Assembly: GCF_902497625.1 (NCBI RefSeq) | Contig: NZ_CABVGX010000004.1 | Coordinates: 1 to 64,000 of the forward strand | Length of the DNA stretch: 64,000 nt | Reading direction: 5' to 3' | Origin: Pseudomonas fluorescens | GTDB lineage: Bacteria; Pseudomonadota; Gammaproteobacteria; Pseudomonadales; Pseudomonadaceae | Shown here: in pieces, positions 38,408-47,557 of the stretch | How positions within the stretch are numbered: the stretch's first letter is position 1 | How the letters are laid out: the number at the start of each line of letters is the position of its first letter | Position numbers and translations under genes: made by a program | Notes under the pieces: model-generated | The model's input: only the letters and a program-made list of their open reading frames with translations | Database searches by the model: none | Told to the model about the DNA's origin: nothing

Positions 38408-38552
38408 CGTAGCAGCCACTGATGACGTGTAGCAGCTGCCGAGGGACATGTAGCAGCTGCCGAGGAACGAGGCTGCGTTGCGTGTCCGCAGGACCGCCCT
38501 CGGGGGCCGCTTCGCAGCCCGACGCAGCCTCGTACCTCGGCAGCTGCTACAC
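38408..38552. repeat. REP cluster, family B
   Basis: Left side carries three GTAGCAGC half-units in tandem (TGTAGCAGCTGCCGAGG twice, once degenerate). The right arm CCTCGGCAGCTGCTACAC closes the element, with CGAGGCTGCGTTGCG inner arms. It lies just after the DHA2 transporter stop codon and upstream of dbpA. Confidence 0.88.
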
Positions 38553-38555
38553 GAT

Positions 38556-39983
38556 TCAGTGCTCAATGTGTTCTTCCGGACGTCTGACGCGCCGTCCGTC
38601 TTCCTTCGACAGCTGCGAGAAGATCGTCGCCGCCAGCATCGCCATGATGCCGACCGTCACGAACGTGAGCTGGAATGCGCCCAGCACCGTGTCCACACCA
38701 TCATTGCCGACTTGCGCCGTGAAGCCTCCGAGCAGAGCGCCGGCGCAGGCGACGCCGAGGCTCAGCGACAATTGCGCGACCACCGACAGCAGGCTGTTAC
38801 CGCTGCTGGCGCTGGCGTCGTCGAGGTCGATCAGAGTCACGGTGTTCATCGCGGTGAACTGCAGAGAGTTGATCGCCCCGAGCACCGCCAGCATGCCGAG
38901 CAATAACCAATAGGGCGTCTGCGCGCTGACCAGGCCCATGCTCGCCAGCATCATGCCCAACGCCAGGGTATTGCCGGTCAACACAATGCGGTAGCCGAAA
39001 CGCTCGATCAGTGGACGCGCAACCGACTTGGCAATCATTGCGGCAGCGGCCAGTGGCAGCATGCTCATGCCGGCCTGAGAGGGCGAGTAACCGAGCGCTA
39101 CTTGCAGCAACAACGGCACCAGAAACGGCAACGCGCCGCTGCCCAGACGGGCGAACAGATTACCGAGAATGCCGACGGCAAATGTCCGGGTCTTGAACAG
39201 CGATGGCGCAAACAAGGGATTGTCGATGTGCCCGGCGCGCAGCCAATACGCAGCCAGGCACGCCATGCCGGCGAACAATAGCAACATCACCCGCAAGTGC
39301 GGCAGATGCAATTCACCAAGGCCTTCCATGGCCACAGTGATCAACACCATTGCCGCACCGAACAGCAGGAAACCGATGCCGTCGAAGCGAGTGCGTTCGG
39401 TGCCGCGCAGGTCCGGAATGAATTTCCACACCGCGTAACAGCCGATCACGCCGACCGGCAGGTTGAGCAGAAAGATCCAGTGCCACGACAGGTATTCGAC
39501 CATCCAGCCGCCGGTCGTCGGCCCCAGCAATGGGCCGAGCAGACCGGGGATGGTTATGAAACCCATTATCCGCACCAGCTCCGAACGCGGATACGCACGC
39601 AGCACCACCAGCCGCCCGACCGGCAGCATCAGTGCGCCGCCCAGGCCTTGAATCACCCGGGCACCGATCAGCATGCCGAGGCTGCTCGACAGTGCGCAGA
39701 GCAGCGAGCCCACACTGAACAGCAGAATGGCGCTGAAGAAGATCTTCTTGGTGCCGAAGCGGTCGGCGATCCAGCCTGAGGCGGGGATCAGCAGGGCGAC
39801 GGTGAGCATGTAGGCGATGATCACACCCTGCATGCGCAACGGGTCTTCGGCAAGATCGCGTGCCATGGCCGGCAGGGCAGTGTTGAGGATGGTGCCGTCC
39901 AGCGATTGCATGAAAAACGCGATGGCGACCACCCACGGAATCCAGCGCGCGGTGACGGGGTCGAGAGGCGGACGATTGGGCAT
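38556..39983 (-). CDS. MFS drug transporter, DHA2 family (MdtD-like)
   Basis: The 475-residue protein has about fourteen hydrophobic segments. It opens RWIPWVVAIAFFMQSLDGTILNTALPAMARDLAEDP (DHA2 motif D1 LDGTILNTALP). GWIADRFGTKKIFFSAILLF is motif A, and GARVIQGLGGALMLPVGRLVV is the motif B region, with GPLLGPTTGGWMVEYLSWHWIFLLNLPVG as motif C. Such pumps expel toxic compounds with proton exchange. AGAGG precedes ATG 39983, better than 40031. There is no membrane-fusion or outer-membrane partner. Confidence 0.92.
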   Translation of the reverse strand: MPNRPPLDPVTARWIPWVVAIAFFMQSLDGTILNTALPAMARDLAEDPLRMQGVIIAYMLTVALLIPASGWIADRFGTKKIFFSAILLFSVGSLLCALSSSLGMLIGARVIQGLGGALMLPVGRLVVLRAYPRSELVRIMGFITIPGLLGPLLGPTTGGWMVEYLSWHWIFLLNLPVGVIGCYAVWKFIPDLRGTERTRFDGIGFLLFGAAMVLITVAMEGLGELHLPHLRVMLLLFAGMACLAAYWLRAGHIDNPLFAPSLFKTRTFAVGILGNLFARLGSGALPFLVPLLLQVALGYSPSQAGMSMLPLAAAAMIAKSVARPLIERFGYRIVLTGNTLALGMMLASMGLVSAQTPYWLLLGMLAVLGAINSLQFTAMNTVTLIDLDDASASSGNSLLSVVAQLSLSLGVACAGALLGGFTAQVGNDGVDTVLGAFQLTFVTVGIMAMLAATIFSQLSKEDGRRVRRPEEHIEH

Positions 39984-40031
39984 GGGACCTCTTGTCAGTG
40001 TGAAAATCCAAGGTCTGCAGAGCGACGACAA

Positions 40032-40164
40032 TCCTGTAGCAGCTGGCGAAGCCTGCGTCCGAGGGCGCAGTCCTCGCGAGTTCAGCGAACGAGTGCCTGC
40101 AGAAGAAGCTTGTCGTTTTGGCGAGGACTGCGTCCTCGGACGCAGGCTTCGCCAGCTGCTACAG
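40032..40164. repeat. REPIN, family B variant
   Basis: CCTGTAGCAGCTGGCGAAGC begins the left arm and its complement ends the right arm. Inner arms GTCCGAGG...CCTCGGAC and GCGAGGACTGCGTCCTC enclose about 50 divergent bases. It separates the DHA2 transporter gene from the TldD/PmbA pair. Confidence 0.9.
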
Positions 40165-40168
40165 GTGT

Positions 40169-41506
40169 CTACAGCGTCAGCGTCAGCTTGCTGATCAACG
40201 CACCCGGCAACAGCGCCGACGCCGTCGCCCGCTGGCTGTAGGTGCTGGCCGACAGCAACAATTCGCGCTGTTCGGTCAACGCCTCCAGCTGAGAACCCAG
40301 CAAACTGAACGCACTGTCATCAAAACGCATCGTGCTGACCGGTGCCTGAATCTGCCCGTTCTCGACCCAGAACGTCGCGAAGCGGGTCATGCCGGTCATG
40401 CGCGCGGCAGGTTGATCGGAGTAGTTCAGATACCACAGATTGCTGATGTACAGCCCGGTTCCCAATTGTTTGAGAATCTCTGCATCGGCCAGCGTTCCCG
40501 CCGTCATGTTCAAGGCGCTCGGCATCTCACCCGCGCCGGCACCGTTAGCGGTCAGGCCATATTCAGCCGCACTGCGTGAACTGACCATCTGCGCGCCGGC
40601 CTGACCATTGACGATTAATCCGAGATCACTGCGCGGATAGCCCTCCCCGGAAAATGCAGGGCTCAAAGAATCGCTGACTTTCTCATCCAGCGAGAGCAAA
40701 GGGCTGAACGCGATTTCACCCGCGTAGAGCTTCTGTAAAGCGCTGCTCTTGCTGGCAATCGACTGCGCCGAGAATCCGCCCCAGCTGAGCATGCCCATGA
40801 TTTCTTCCATTGCCGCCGGCGCCAGGTACGCGCGGTACTGCCCCGGCGCCAATGTACGCAACGGCCGGCCAAGGAATTCGAGCTGTTCGCGGGCCAGCTC
40901 AAAGCGTTTGGCAAAACCTTCGCTGCTCCAGTCATGCCCGGCGTAACTGGCTTTCACTGCCTGACCGTTTTCATGAAACAGGCTGAAGTCGAAATTGAAA
41001 CTATTCGCTTGATGCCAGCCGAACGCGCCCGAGGAACTGGCGAACCCACGGCTGATCGGCCCTGCAGCGTAGAACCCGACCAGGTCCAGACCTTTTGCGG
41101 CCTGAGCGATTTCGGCGACTACCTTTTCTGTATCGGGCAGCGGAACATCCTGCACGTTCTTGCTCTGCCAGCCGTTGTGATTGAGCAGCAGGTAAGGATC
41201 TGCCGGCAACAGTGGCAAGGTTTCGCGCAGTTGTTGCAGCCCTTCGGCCAACCGTTGCACGTCGACTTCCGCATCACCCGACAGCGTGACGTCGAGGTCG
41301 GCGTGACGTCCGTCGTTGATCAATTTGAAGCCGACGCTCGCTTGCTGAACCTGCCCCGCCTGACGCACCTTGGCGTGGTTGAAACGGACGAAGGCCGATG
41401 CTTCGGCGGCGTAGCTGAGGGTGAATTGCTCGGGCTCGCGGATCGCGTCCCGCAACCAGTTGACCAGCGCATTGAACGATTCGACCTGACTTTTCAATAC
41501 ACTCAT
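40169..41506 (-). CDS. PmbA/TldE-like partner of a TldD-family protease
   Basis: The 445-residue protein carries the TldD/PmbA fold (AKVRQAGQVQQASVGFKLINDGRHADLDVTLSGD in the N-terminal half; YLAPAAMEEIMGMLSWGGFSAQSIASKSS; FEARVNGQAGAQMVSSRSAAEYGLTANG-like stretch). It lacks the HExxxH motif, as the TldE/PmbA subunit does. TldD and TldE form a heterodimer that trims peptides and unfolded proteins, such as microcin B17 precursor and CcdA antitoxin. Its ATG shares one base with the upstream TldD-like stop (TGATG), so the two are translationally coupled. I infer a paralogue of the main tldD/pmbA genes elsewhere on the chromosome. Confidence 0.87.
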   Translation of the reverse strand: MSVLKSQVESFNALVNWLRDAIREPEQFTLSYAAEASAFVRFNHAKVRQAGQVQQASVGFKLINDGRHADLDVTLSGDAEVDVQRLAEGLQQLRETLPLLPADPYLLLNHNGWQSKNVQDVPLPDTEKVVAEIAQAAKGLDLVGFYAAGPISRGFASSSGAFGWHQANSFNFDFSLFHENGQAVKASYAGHDWSSEGFAKRFELAREQLEFLGRPLRTLAPGQYRAYLAPAAMEEIMGMLSWGGFSAQSIASKSSALQKLYAGEIAFSPLLSLDEKVSDSLSPAFSGEGYPRSDLGLIVNGQAGAQMVSSRSAAEYGLTANGAGAGEMPSALNMTAGTLADAEILKQLGTGLYISNLWYLNYSDQPAARMTGMTRFATFWVENGQIQAPVSTMRFDDSAFSLLGSQLEALTEQRELLLSASTYSQRATASALLPGALISKLTLTL

Positions 41507-42948
41507 CAGGCATCTCCTCCAAACACATCCACATGGCTGAACACGCAGGCCGGCGACGCATGGCCCACGCGGATCACCTGGTTGGGCTCGCCCTTGCCAC
41601 AGTTCGGCGTGCCCAGAACCTTGAAGGTGCTGGCGTCGCCGACCGCGATGAGACTTTTCCAGAAGTGCGCGGAAATCGCCCGGTAGTTCGGATTTTTCAC
41701 CACGCCTTTAAGCTCGCCGTTTTCGATCAACTGCCCCCATTCGCAGCCGAACTGGAATTTATTGCGCGCATCGTCGATCGACCACGAGCGGTTGGTGCTC
41801 ATCAAAATTCCGTGCTCGATGTTGCCGATCAGTTGCTCCAGGGGTTGATCGCCGGGCTCGATATTGAGGTTGGCCATGCGATCGATCGGCGGCCGGTTCC
41901 AGCCACACGCGCGGCTGTTGGCGACGCCGTCCATGCCCGTGCGAAATTGCGACAACGCACCGCCCAAGGGGCGCAGCAGTAAACCTTGCTTGATCAGGAA
42001 TTGCCTGCTGGCTGCCGTGCCGTCGTCGTCATGGCTGTAGCTCGCCAGCTGCTCGGGAATGTCCGGGTCGAACGTCACGTTGAGCAACTCCGACCCGTAT
42101 TGCAGGCGGCCGAAGTCTTCAGCTTTGACGAAACTGGTGCCGGCATAATTGCGCTCATCGCCCAGAATGCGGTCCAGTTCCAGCGGGTGGCCGATCGATT
42201 CGTGGATCTGCAGCATCATCTGGTCAGGCATCAACAACAGGTCGCGCTGGCCTTGCGGGGTATTGGGGGCCAGCAGCAACTGCAGTGCCTGATCTGCCAC
42301 GGTCGGGCCGGCGCCGATCAGGCCGCAGCGGCTGATGACATCGGCGCTGCCTTGTTGACCAAAGTTTTCCCGGCCGAGGCTGCGCGTCTGACTGTCTTGG
42401 CCGTCGTAGGCCGTGACATCCAGACCGGGGTAGACGAAGCGCTGGGCCTGGCGCAATTCGGCGCCCGCGCTGTTGAGGTAGATCTGCTCGACGTGGGTGA
42501 TGCCGATGCTCACTTGCCAGTTCACCAGCCGCTCATCCTTCGGCACGGAGGAGGACTCGGCGCCGAGCAATTGATAGCAGTCACTCAGGGACGGAAAAGG
42601 CTGTTCAAGGTTTGGCGAAAAATAGTCGGCGCGTTCGCTGGAAACGGCTTGCTCTCGCAGATCGAGCAGGGCGTGCGGTTTGAGTGCACGAGCCTGTTGC
42701 TCGGCTTTTTCCAGCGCGGCTTGCAGGCCGGATTGCGACAGGTCGTTGGTCGCGGCATAGGCCTCAACGCCATTCACGCGCACGGTCAGCATCGCCCCTT
42801 CATCGCGGCTCAGGCTCGGCGGTTCGGCAACGTTCTTGCGCACTGAAAGATGCTGACCGGACTCGCGAACATAACGCAGCGAAAAGAATTCAGCGCCCGT
42901 GCGCAACGCAGCAAACCGCTGCTTGAGCTGGGGGTGGAAATCGAACAT
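41506..42948 (-). CDS. TldD-like zinc metallopeptidase
   Basis: The 480-residue protein carries the zinc motif HESIGH (HExxxH) in MMLQIHESIGHPLELDRILGDERNYAGTSFV near residue 254. Other TldD signatures are KQGLLLRPLGGALSQFR and NLNIEPGDQPLEQLIGNIEHGILMSTNRSWSIDDARNKFQFGCEWGQLIENGELKGVVKNPNYR. This is the catalytic half of the TldD/TldE pair, and the gene precedes the PmbA-like gene with one-base overlap. ATG 42948 is preceded by GGAGGTTCCC. No recognisable peptide precursor gene lies nearby. Confidence 0.9.
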   Translation of the reverse strand: MFDFHPQLKQRFAALRTGAEFFSLRYVRESGQHLSVRKNVAEPPSLSRDEGAMLTVRVNGVEAYAATNDLSQSGLQAALEKAEQQARALKPHALLDLREQAVSSERADYFSPNLEQPFPSLSDCYQLLGAESSSVPKDERLVNWQVSIGITHVEQIYLNSAGAELRQAQRFVYPGLDVTAYDGQDSQTRSLGRENFGQQGSADVISRCGLIGAGPTVADQALQLLLAPNTPQGQRDLLLMPDQMMLQIHESIGHPLELDRILGDERNYAGTSFVKAEDFGRLQYGSELLNVTFDPDIPEQLASYSHDDDGTAASRQFLIKQGLLLRPLGGALSQFRTGMDGVANSRACGWNRPPIDRMANLNIEPGDQPLEQLIGNIEHGILMSTNRSWSIDDARNKFQFGCEWGQLIENGELKGVVKNPNYRAISAHFWKSLIAVGDASTFKVLGTPNCGKGEPNQVIRVGHASPACVFSHVDVFGGDA

Positions 42949-43070
42949 TCGGGGGAACCTCCCTGGTATGGAGTGGCGATGCTGCGGTGTCGCGAGGGGG
43001 TGAAACGTTTGCGTGGCGCTAGATTAGGCCTGGGCGGGGGGAGTATCAAGTCTGGATCGGTATGGGAGTT

Positions 43071-43203
43071 TGTAGCAGCTGGCGAAGCCTGCGTTCGAGC
43101 GAAGCGGCCGCAATTCCATGCTCCTCTATTCCACTACGGAATCGGGGGTTCAGGTTTTGTGACCGCTTCGCGCTCGAACGCAGGCTGCGCCAGCTGATAC
43201 AAG
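43071..43203. repeat. REPIN, family B variant
   Basis: GTAGCAGCTGGCGAAGCCTG and GCAGGCTGCGCCAGCTGATAC are near-complementary outer arms, with CGTTCGAGCGAAGCGG and CCGCTTCGCGCTCGAACG as inner arms. It lies upstream of the TldD-like gene and just after the betA stop. Confidence 0.9.
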
Positions 43204-43210
43204 GGCAGGC

Positions 43211-44908
43211 TTAGGCCGGTGTTACATCCCGCATCGGCTTGCCACGCACCGGTGCATCGCCGGCCACGTAGTAATCGGCGGTGCTGCGTGGCAACGGTTG
43301 ACGGCCACGGATCTTGTCGGCGATTTTCTCAGCGATCATGATCGTCGGCGCGTTCAGGTTGCCGGTGGTAATGATCGGCATGATCGAGGCATCGACCACA
43401 CGCAGGCCTTGCATGCCGTGCACGCGACCTTCGCCATCGACCACGGCCATGTCGTCGGTGCCCATCTTGCACGAGCAGGACGGGTGGAACGCGGTTTCGG
43501 CGTGTTCGCGAATGAACGTGTCGAGCTGCTCGTCCGTTTGCACGTCGATGCCCGGGCTGATTTCACGGCCACGGTACGGGTCCAGCGCAGGCTGCTGCAT
43601 GATTTCCCGGGTCAGGCGGATGCCATCGCGGAATTCCTGCCAGTCCTGCTCGGAGGCCATGTAGTTAAAGAGGATGCTCGGGTACTCGCGCGGATCCTTC
43701 GATTTGGCCTGAACGCGACCACGGCTTGGTGAACGCATGGAGCCCATGTGTGCCTGGAAACCGTGCTCTTTTACGCCGTTGCTGCCGTTGTAGTTAATCG
43801 CTACCGGCAGGAAGTGATACTGGATGTTCGGCCATTCGAAATCGGTACTGCTGCGGATGAAACCGCCGGCTTCGAACTGATTGCTCGCGCCGATACCGGT
43901 GCCGTTGAACAGCCACTCGGCACCAATGGCCGGCTGGTTGTACCAGAGCAACGAAGGGTACAGCGAGACCGGTTGGGTGCAGGCGTATTGCAGGTACAAC
44001 TCAAGGTGATCCTGCAGGTTTTCGCCGACGCCTGGCAGGTCATGGACCACCGGAATGTCGAGCTTGTTCAGCAGCTCGGCCGGGCCAACGCCGGAGCGTT
44101 GCAGAATCTGCGGCGAAGCGATGGCGCCGGAGCACAGCAACACTTCCTTGCGGGCGCGCGCTTCGACGCGTTCTTCTGCCGCACCAATCAGATACCGCAC
44201 GCCGACCGCACGCTTGCCTTCGAACAGAATCTTGTCAGTCAGGGCGTGGGTGACGATGGTCAGGGTCGAGCGCTTCTTGGCGACGTCCAGGTAACCGCGA
44301 GCGGTGCTGGCGCGACGGCCGTTCGGTGTGACGGTACGGTCCATTGGACCGAAACCTTCCTGCTGATAGCCGTTAAGGTCCTCGGTACGCGGGTAACCGG
44401 CTTGCACGCCTGCTTCAACCATCGCGTGGAACAGCGGGTTGTTGCCGGCTTTCGGCGTAGTCACGCTGACCGGGCCATCGCCACCGTGGTAATCGTTCGG
44501 GCCGATGTCGCGGGTTTCGGCCTTGCGGAAATACGGCAGGCAGTTGAGGTAATCCCAGTCTTCCAGACCCGGCAGTTTGGCCCAGTTGTCGTAGTCCATG
44601 GCGTTGCCGCGGATGTAGCACATGCCGTTGATCAGCGACGAACCGCCGAGGCCCTTGCCGCGACCGCATTCCATCCGGCGACCGTCCATGTGTGGCTCTG
44701 GATCAGTTTCGTAGGCCCAGTTGTAGCGACGGCCTTGCAGCGGGAACGCCAGGGCGGCCGGCATTTGCGTGCGGAAGTCCAGACGGTAGTCCGGGCCGCC
44801 TGCTTCGAGCAGCAGGACGGTGACGCCTTCGTCTTCAGTAAGACGGGTCGCCAGGGTGTTACCGGCCGAGCCGGCACCGATGATGATGTAATCGAATTCT
44901 TGGGACAT
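43211..44908 (-). CDS. betA: Choline dehydrogenase
   Basis: The 565-residue GMC-family flavoenzyme oxidises choline to betaine aldehyde. FAD-binding [17 protein letters not shown] lies at residues 7-23, [31 protein letters not shown] at about 78-110 is the GMC signature 1, and [16 protein letters not shown] signature 2. [10 protein letters not shown] near residue 465 carries an active-site His and is typical of BetA, followed by [29 protein letters not shown] 44908 is chosen over 44917 for the [12 protein letters not shown]-terminus. It ends the betIBA operon. Confidence 0.97.
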   Translation of the reverse strand: MSQEFDYIIIGAGSAGNTLATRLTEDEGVTVLLLEAGGPDYRLDFRTQMPAALAFPLQGRRYNWAYETDPEPHMDGRRMECGRGKGLGGSSLINGMCYIRGNAMDYDNWAKLPGLEDWDYLNCLPYFRKAETRDIGPNDYHGGDGPVSVTTPKAGNNPLFHAMVEAGVQAGYPRTEDLNGYQQEGFGPMDRTVTPNGRRASTARGYLDVAKKRSTLTIVTHALTDKILFEGKRAVGVRYLIGAAEERVEARARKEVLLCSGAIASPQILQRSGVGPAELLNKLDIPVVHDLPGVGENLQDHLELYLQYACTQPVSLYPSLLWYNQPAIGAEWLFNGTGIGASNQFEAGGFIRSSTDFEWPNIQYHFLPVAINYNGSNGVKEHGFQAHMGSMRSPSRGRVQAKSKDPREYPSILFNYMASEQDWQEFRDGIRLTREIMQQPALDPYRGREISPGIDVQTDEQLDTFIREHAETAFHPSCSCKMGTDDMAVVDGEGRVHGMQGLRVVDASIMPIITTGNLNAPTIMIAEKIADKIRGRQPLPRSTADYYVAGDAPVRGKPMRDVTPA

Positions 44909-44940
44909 AAAATGCACCCTCTTTGAAGTTGGTCAGGTCG

Positions 44941-45047
44941 CCTGTAGCAGCTGCCGAGGGACGAGGCTGCGTTGGGTTGCGCAGCGACCCCCGAGGGCGG
45001 TCCTGCGGACGCGCAACGCAGCCTCGTGCCTCGGCAGCTGCTACAGG
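44941..45047. repeat. REPIN, family B
   Basis: CCTGTAGCAGCTGCCGAGGG and its complement form clean arms, with ACGAGGCTGCGTTG inner arms. It lies inside the betIBA operon, between betB and betA, so the polycistronic transcript must cross it. Confidence 0.93.
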
Positions 45048-45062
45048 AAATTCAGCCGGGGC

Positions 45063-46535
45063 TTAGAACACCGAGGCGTAATCGCCCAGTTCGACCTGTA
45101 CCGATTTGATGCGTGTGAAGTTGTTCAGCGAGCTAATGCCGTTCTCACGGCCAACACCCGACTGCTTGTAGCCGCCGACCGGCATTTTCGCGTCGGACTC
45201 GCCCCAGGCGTTGATCCAGCAGATACCGGCTTCCAGTTGATGAATCACGCGGTGAGCGCGGTTCAGGTCCTTGGTGACGATGCCGGCGGCCAGGCCGAAG
45301 TCGGTGTCGTTGGCACGACGGATGACTTCTTCTTCGGTTTCGTAGGTCAGAATCGCCATCACCGGGCCGAAAATTTCTTCGCGCACGATGGTCATTTCGT
45401 CGGTGCAATCGGTGAACACCGTCGGTGCCACGAATGCGCCTTTGGCGAACTCGCCGTCGGTCAGGCGATCGCCGCCACACAGGACGCGTGCGCCTTCTTC
45501 TTTACCCTTGGCGATGTAGCCCAGCACGCTTTCCATGTGGGCGAAGCTGACCAGTGGGCCGAAGTTGGTGTTTTCGTCTTCCGGGTTACCGATGCGGATG
45601 CGCGCAACACGCTCGGCGATCTTCGCTTCGAAGGCGGCCTGCAGGTGGCTCGGGACAAATACGCGAGTGCCGTTGGTGCAGACCTGACCGGAGCTGTAGA
45701 AGTTGGCCATCATTGCAGTGTCGGCGGCGCGATCGAGGTCGGCGTCGTCGAAAATGATCAGCGGGGACTTGCCGCCCAGTTCCATGGTCACGTCTTTGAG
45801 CGAGGAAGCCGAGGCGCTGGCCATGACCTTCTTGCCGGTGTCGGTGCCGCCGGTGAAGGAGATTTTCTCGATGCGTGGGTGCTCTGTCAGCCAGGTGCCG
45901 ACTTCACGGCCACTGCCGGTCAATACGTTGAACACGCCAGCCGGCACGCCCGCCTCGGTGTAGATCTCGGCCAGTTTCAGCGTGGTCAGGGAAGTGACTT
46001 CGCTTGGCTTGAAGATCATTGCGTTGCCAGCGGCCAGGGCCGGTGCGGATTTCCACAGGGCGATCTGGATCGGGTAATTCCATGCGCCAATTCCGGCGAC
46101 CACGCCCAGCGGCTCGCGACGGGTGTAGACGAACGACGTATCGCGCAGTGGGATCTGCTCGCCTTCGATGGCCGGCACCAGGCCTGCGTAGTACTCCAGC
46201 ACGTCGGCGCCAGTGACGATGTCGACGTATTTGGTTTCGGAGAAGGATTTGCCGGTGTCCAGGGTTTCCAGGGCAGCCAGTTCATCGTTGCGCTCACGCA
46301 GGATGTCGACGGCACGACGCAGGATGCGCGAACGCTCCATGGCGGTCATCGCAGCCCAGATTTTCTGGCCCTTTTCGGCGCTGACCACAGCGCGTTCAAC
46401 GTCGTCCTTGGTCGCACGCTGAACGTTTGCGAGGACTTCACCGGTAGCCGGGTTGATGGCTTCGAAAGTGGCGTCGCTGCTGGCGTCAGAGTAGCCACCA
46501 TCGATGTAGAGTTTTTGCAGTTCGAAACGGGCCAT
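45063..46535 (-). CDS. betB: Betaine aldehyde dehydrogenase
   Basis: The 490-residue enzyme oxidises betaine aldehyde to glycine betaine with NAD(P)+. The Rossmann segment [30 protein letters not shown] lies near residue 150; the general-base Glu is in [20 protein letters not shown] near residue 250, and the nucleophile Cys in [16 protein letters not shown] near residue 286. The start [17 protein letters not shown] at 46535 is favoured over 46574 (GAGGACACT upstream). It lies 108 bp after betI and before betA. Confidence 0.97.
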   Translation of the reverse strand: MARFELQKLYIDGGYSDASSDATFEAINPATGEVLANVQRATKDDVERAVVSAEKGQKIWAAMTAMERSRILRRAVDILRERNDELAALETLDTGKSFSETKYVDIVTGADVLEYYAGLVPAIEGEQIPLRDTSFVYTRREPLGVVAGIGAWNYPIQIALWKSAPALAAGNAMIFKPSEVTSLTTLKLAEIYTEAGVPAGVFNVLTGSGREVGTWLTEHPRIEKISFTGGTDTGKKVMASASASSLKDVTMELGGKSPLIIFDDADLDRAADTAMMANFYSSGQVCTNGTRVFVPSHLQAAFEAKIAERVARIRIGNPEDENTNFGPLVSFAHMESVLGYIAKGKEEGARVLCGGDRLTDGEFAKGAFVAPTVFTDCTDEMTIVREEIFGPVMAILTYETEEEVIRRANDTDFGLAAGIVTKDLNRAHRVIHQLEAGICWINAWGESDAKMPVGGYKQSGVGRENGISSLNNFTRIKSVQVELGDYASVF

Positions 46536-46643
46536 AGTGTCCTCGCAAGTGCATGTGTGGTTGGCGTTAACCACTGGACGTTGCCATATAGCTGTGGCAT
46601 CGCTGATCAGTGGCGGTTCAGGGGCTGAGCGTTTATGTGTGCT

Positions 46644-47237
46644 CTAACTCACCTGCTTGGCCAATTGGAAATCCATGTATTCGTAAGCGATCCGGAGCGC
46701 CTGGGCAGTGTCGAAAGCATCTCCCGACAGCGCTCCGCGCAACCACAAACCGTCAATCAACGCGGCCAGACCGCGGGCTGCACTGCGCGCATCATCGAGC
46801 GGCAATACACGGCGGAACTGGCAGCACAGGTTGGAATACAGGCGGTGATCGTTGATCCGCTGCAACCTGTGCAATGACGGGTGGTGCATGCTGGTGGCCC
46901 AAAAGGCCAGCCAGGTTTTCATTGCCGGGCCATTGACCTGGCTGGCGTCGAAGTTGCCTTCGATAATCACCTGAAGATGCGCCCGCGGGCTGTCATCTGT
47001 CAGCGCTTGACGACGCCCGGTGACGTTCTCGCTGAGGACACTCATCAGGTGCTGCGCCGTGGCAGCGATCAGGCCGTTCTTGTCCTGAAAGTAATGACTG
47101 ATGATGCCGTTCGAGACGCCGGCCAAACGAGCGATCAGTGCAATGCTGGCGTCCCCCATGCCGACTTGATCAACCGCCTGCATCGTGGCTTCGATCAATT
47201 GCTGACGGCGGATGGGTTGCATACCGACCTTGGGCAT
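46644..47237 (-). CDS. betI: TetR-family repressor BetI
   Basis: The 197-residue protein begins [65 protein letters not shown], the BetI helix-turn-helix. It represses bet genes and is relieved by choline. AAGGAG nine bases ahead selects ATG 47237 rather than 47246. It heads betIBA and faces betT, with a palindromic operator at 47308-47327 in the shared region. Confidence 0.97.
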   Translation of the reverse strand: MPKVGMQPIRRQQLIEATMQAVDQVGMGDASIALIARLAGVSNGIISHYFQDKNGLIAATAQHLMSVLSENVTGRRQALTDDSPRAHLQVIIEGNFDASQVNGPAMKTWLAFWATSMHHPSLHRLQRINDHRLYSNLCCQFRRVLPLDDARSAARGLAALIDGLWLRGALSGDAFDTAQALRIAYEYMDFQLAKQVS

Positions 47238-47307
47238 CTTGCACATCTCCTTAGGCCTTCCGGCAGACGACGCACGTCTATCGGATTGAGGGCCAGTCTA
47301 ATTTGTT

Positions 47308-47327
47308 TTGATTGAACGTTCAATCAA
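47308..47327. promoter_or_regulatory. BetI-type operator, perfect 20-bp palindrome
   Basis: TTGATTGAACGTTCAATCAA is its own reverse complement and resembles known BetI sites with GAACGTTC at the centre. It lies 71 bp before betI and about 230 bp before betT in their 320-bp divergent region, so it could control both sides. The rest of that gap shows no gene. Confidence 0.88.
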
Positions 47328-47557
47328 CAAAGAATAAGCTCTGCGACAAATCGTCGCTGCTTACAGATTTTTCCTACATGTAAATGGCGCAAACCGACTC
47401 CCCGAACGGCTCGAAACCTGTCTGCCACAGGCTTTCGCGGTTTCGGCCATTTCCGGGCTGTCTTTATATCACCCGTCCGTCGGCTGCCAACCAATCGATG
47501 GCTCGGGTCAACGCGTTGCCTTGCGTTCTTCTCTCGTACTGCCGGAGCCGCTGTGCC

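Noticed and set aside
38556..42948. Peptide-maturation cluster made of the TldD/PmbA pair and the DHA2 exporter
   Set aside because: No small conserved precursor gene was found, and a REPIN separates the exporter from the pair. I keep only the pair itself as a finding.
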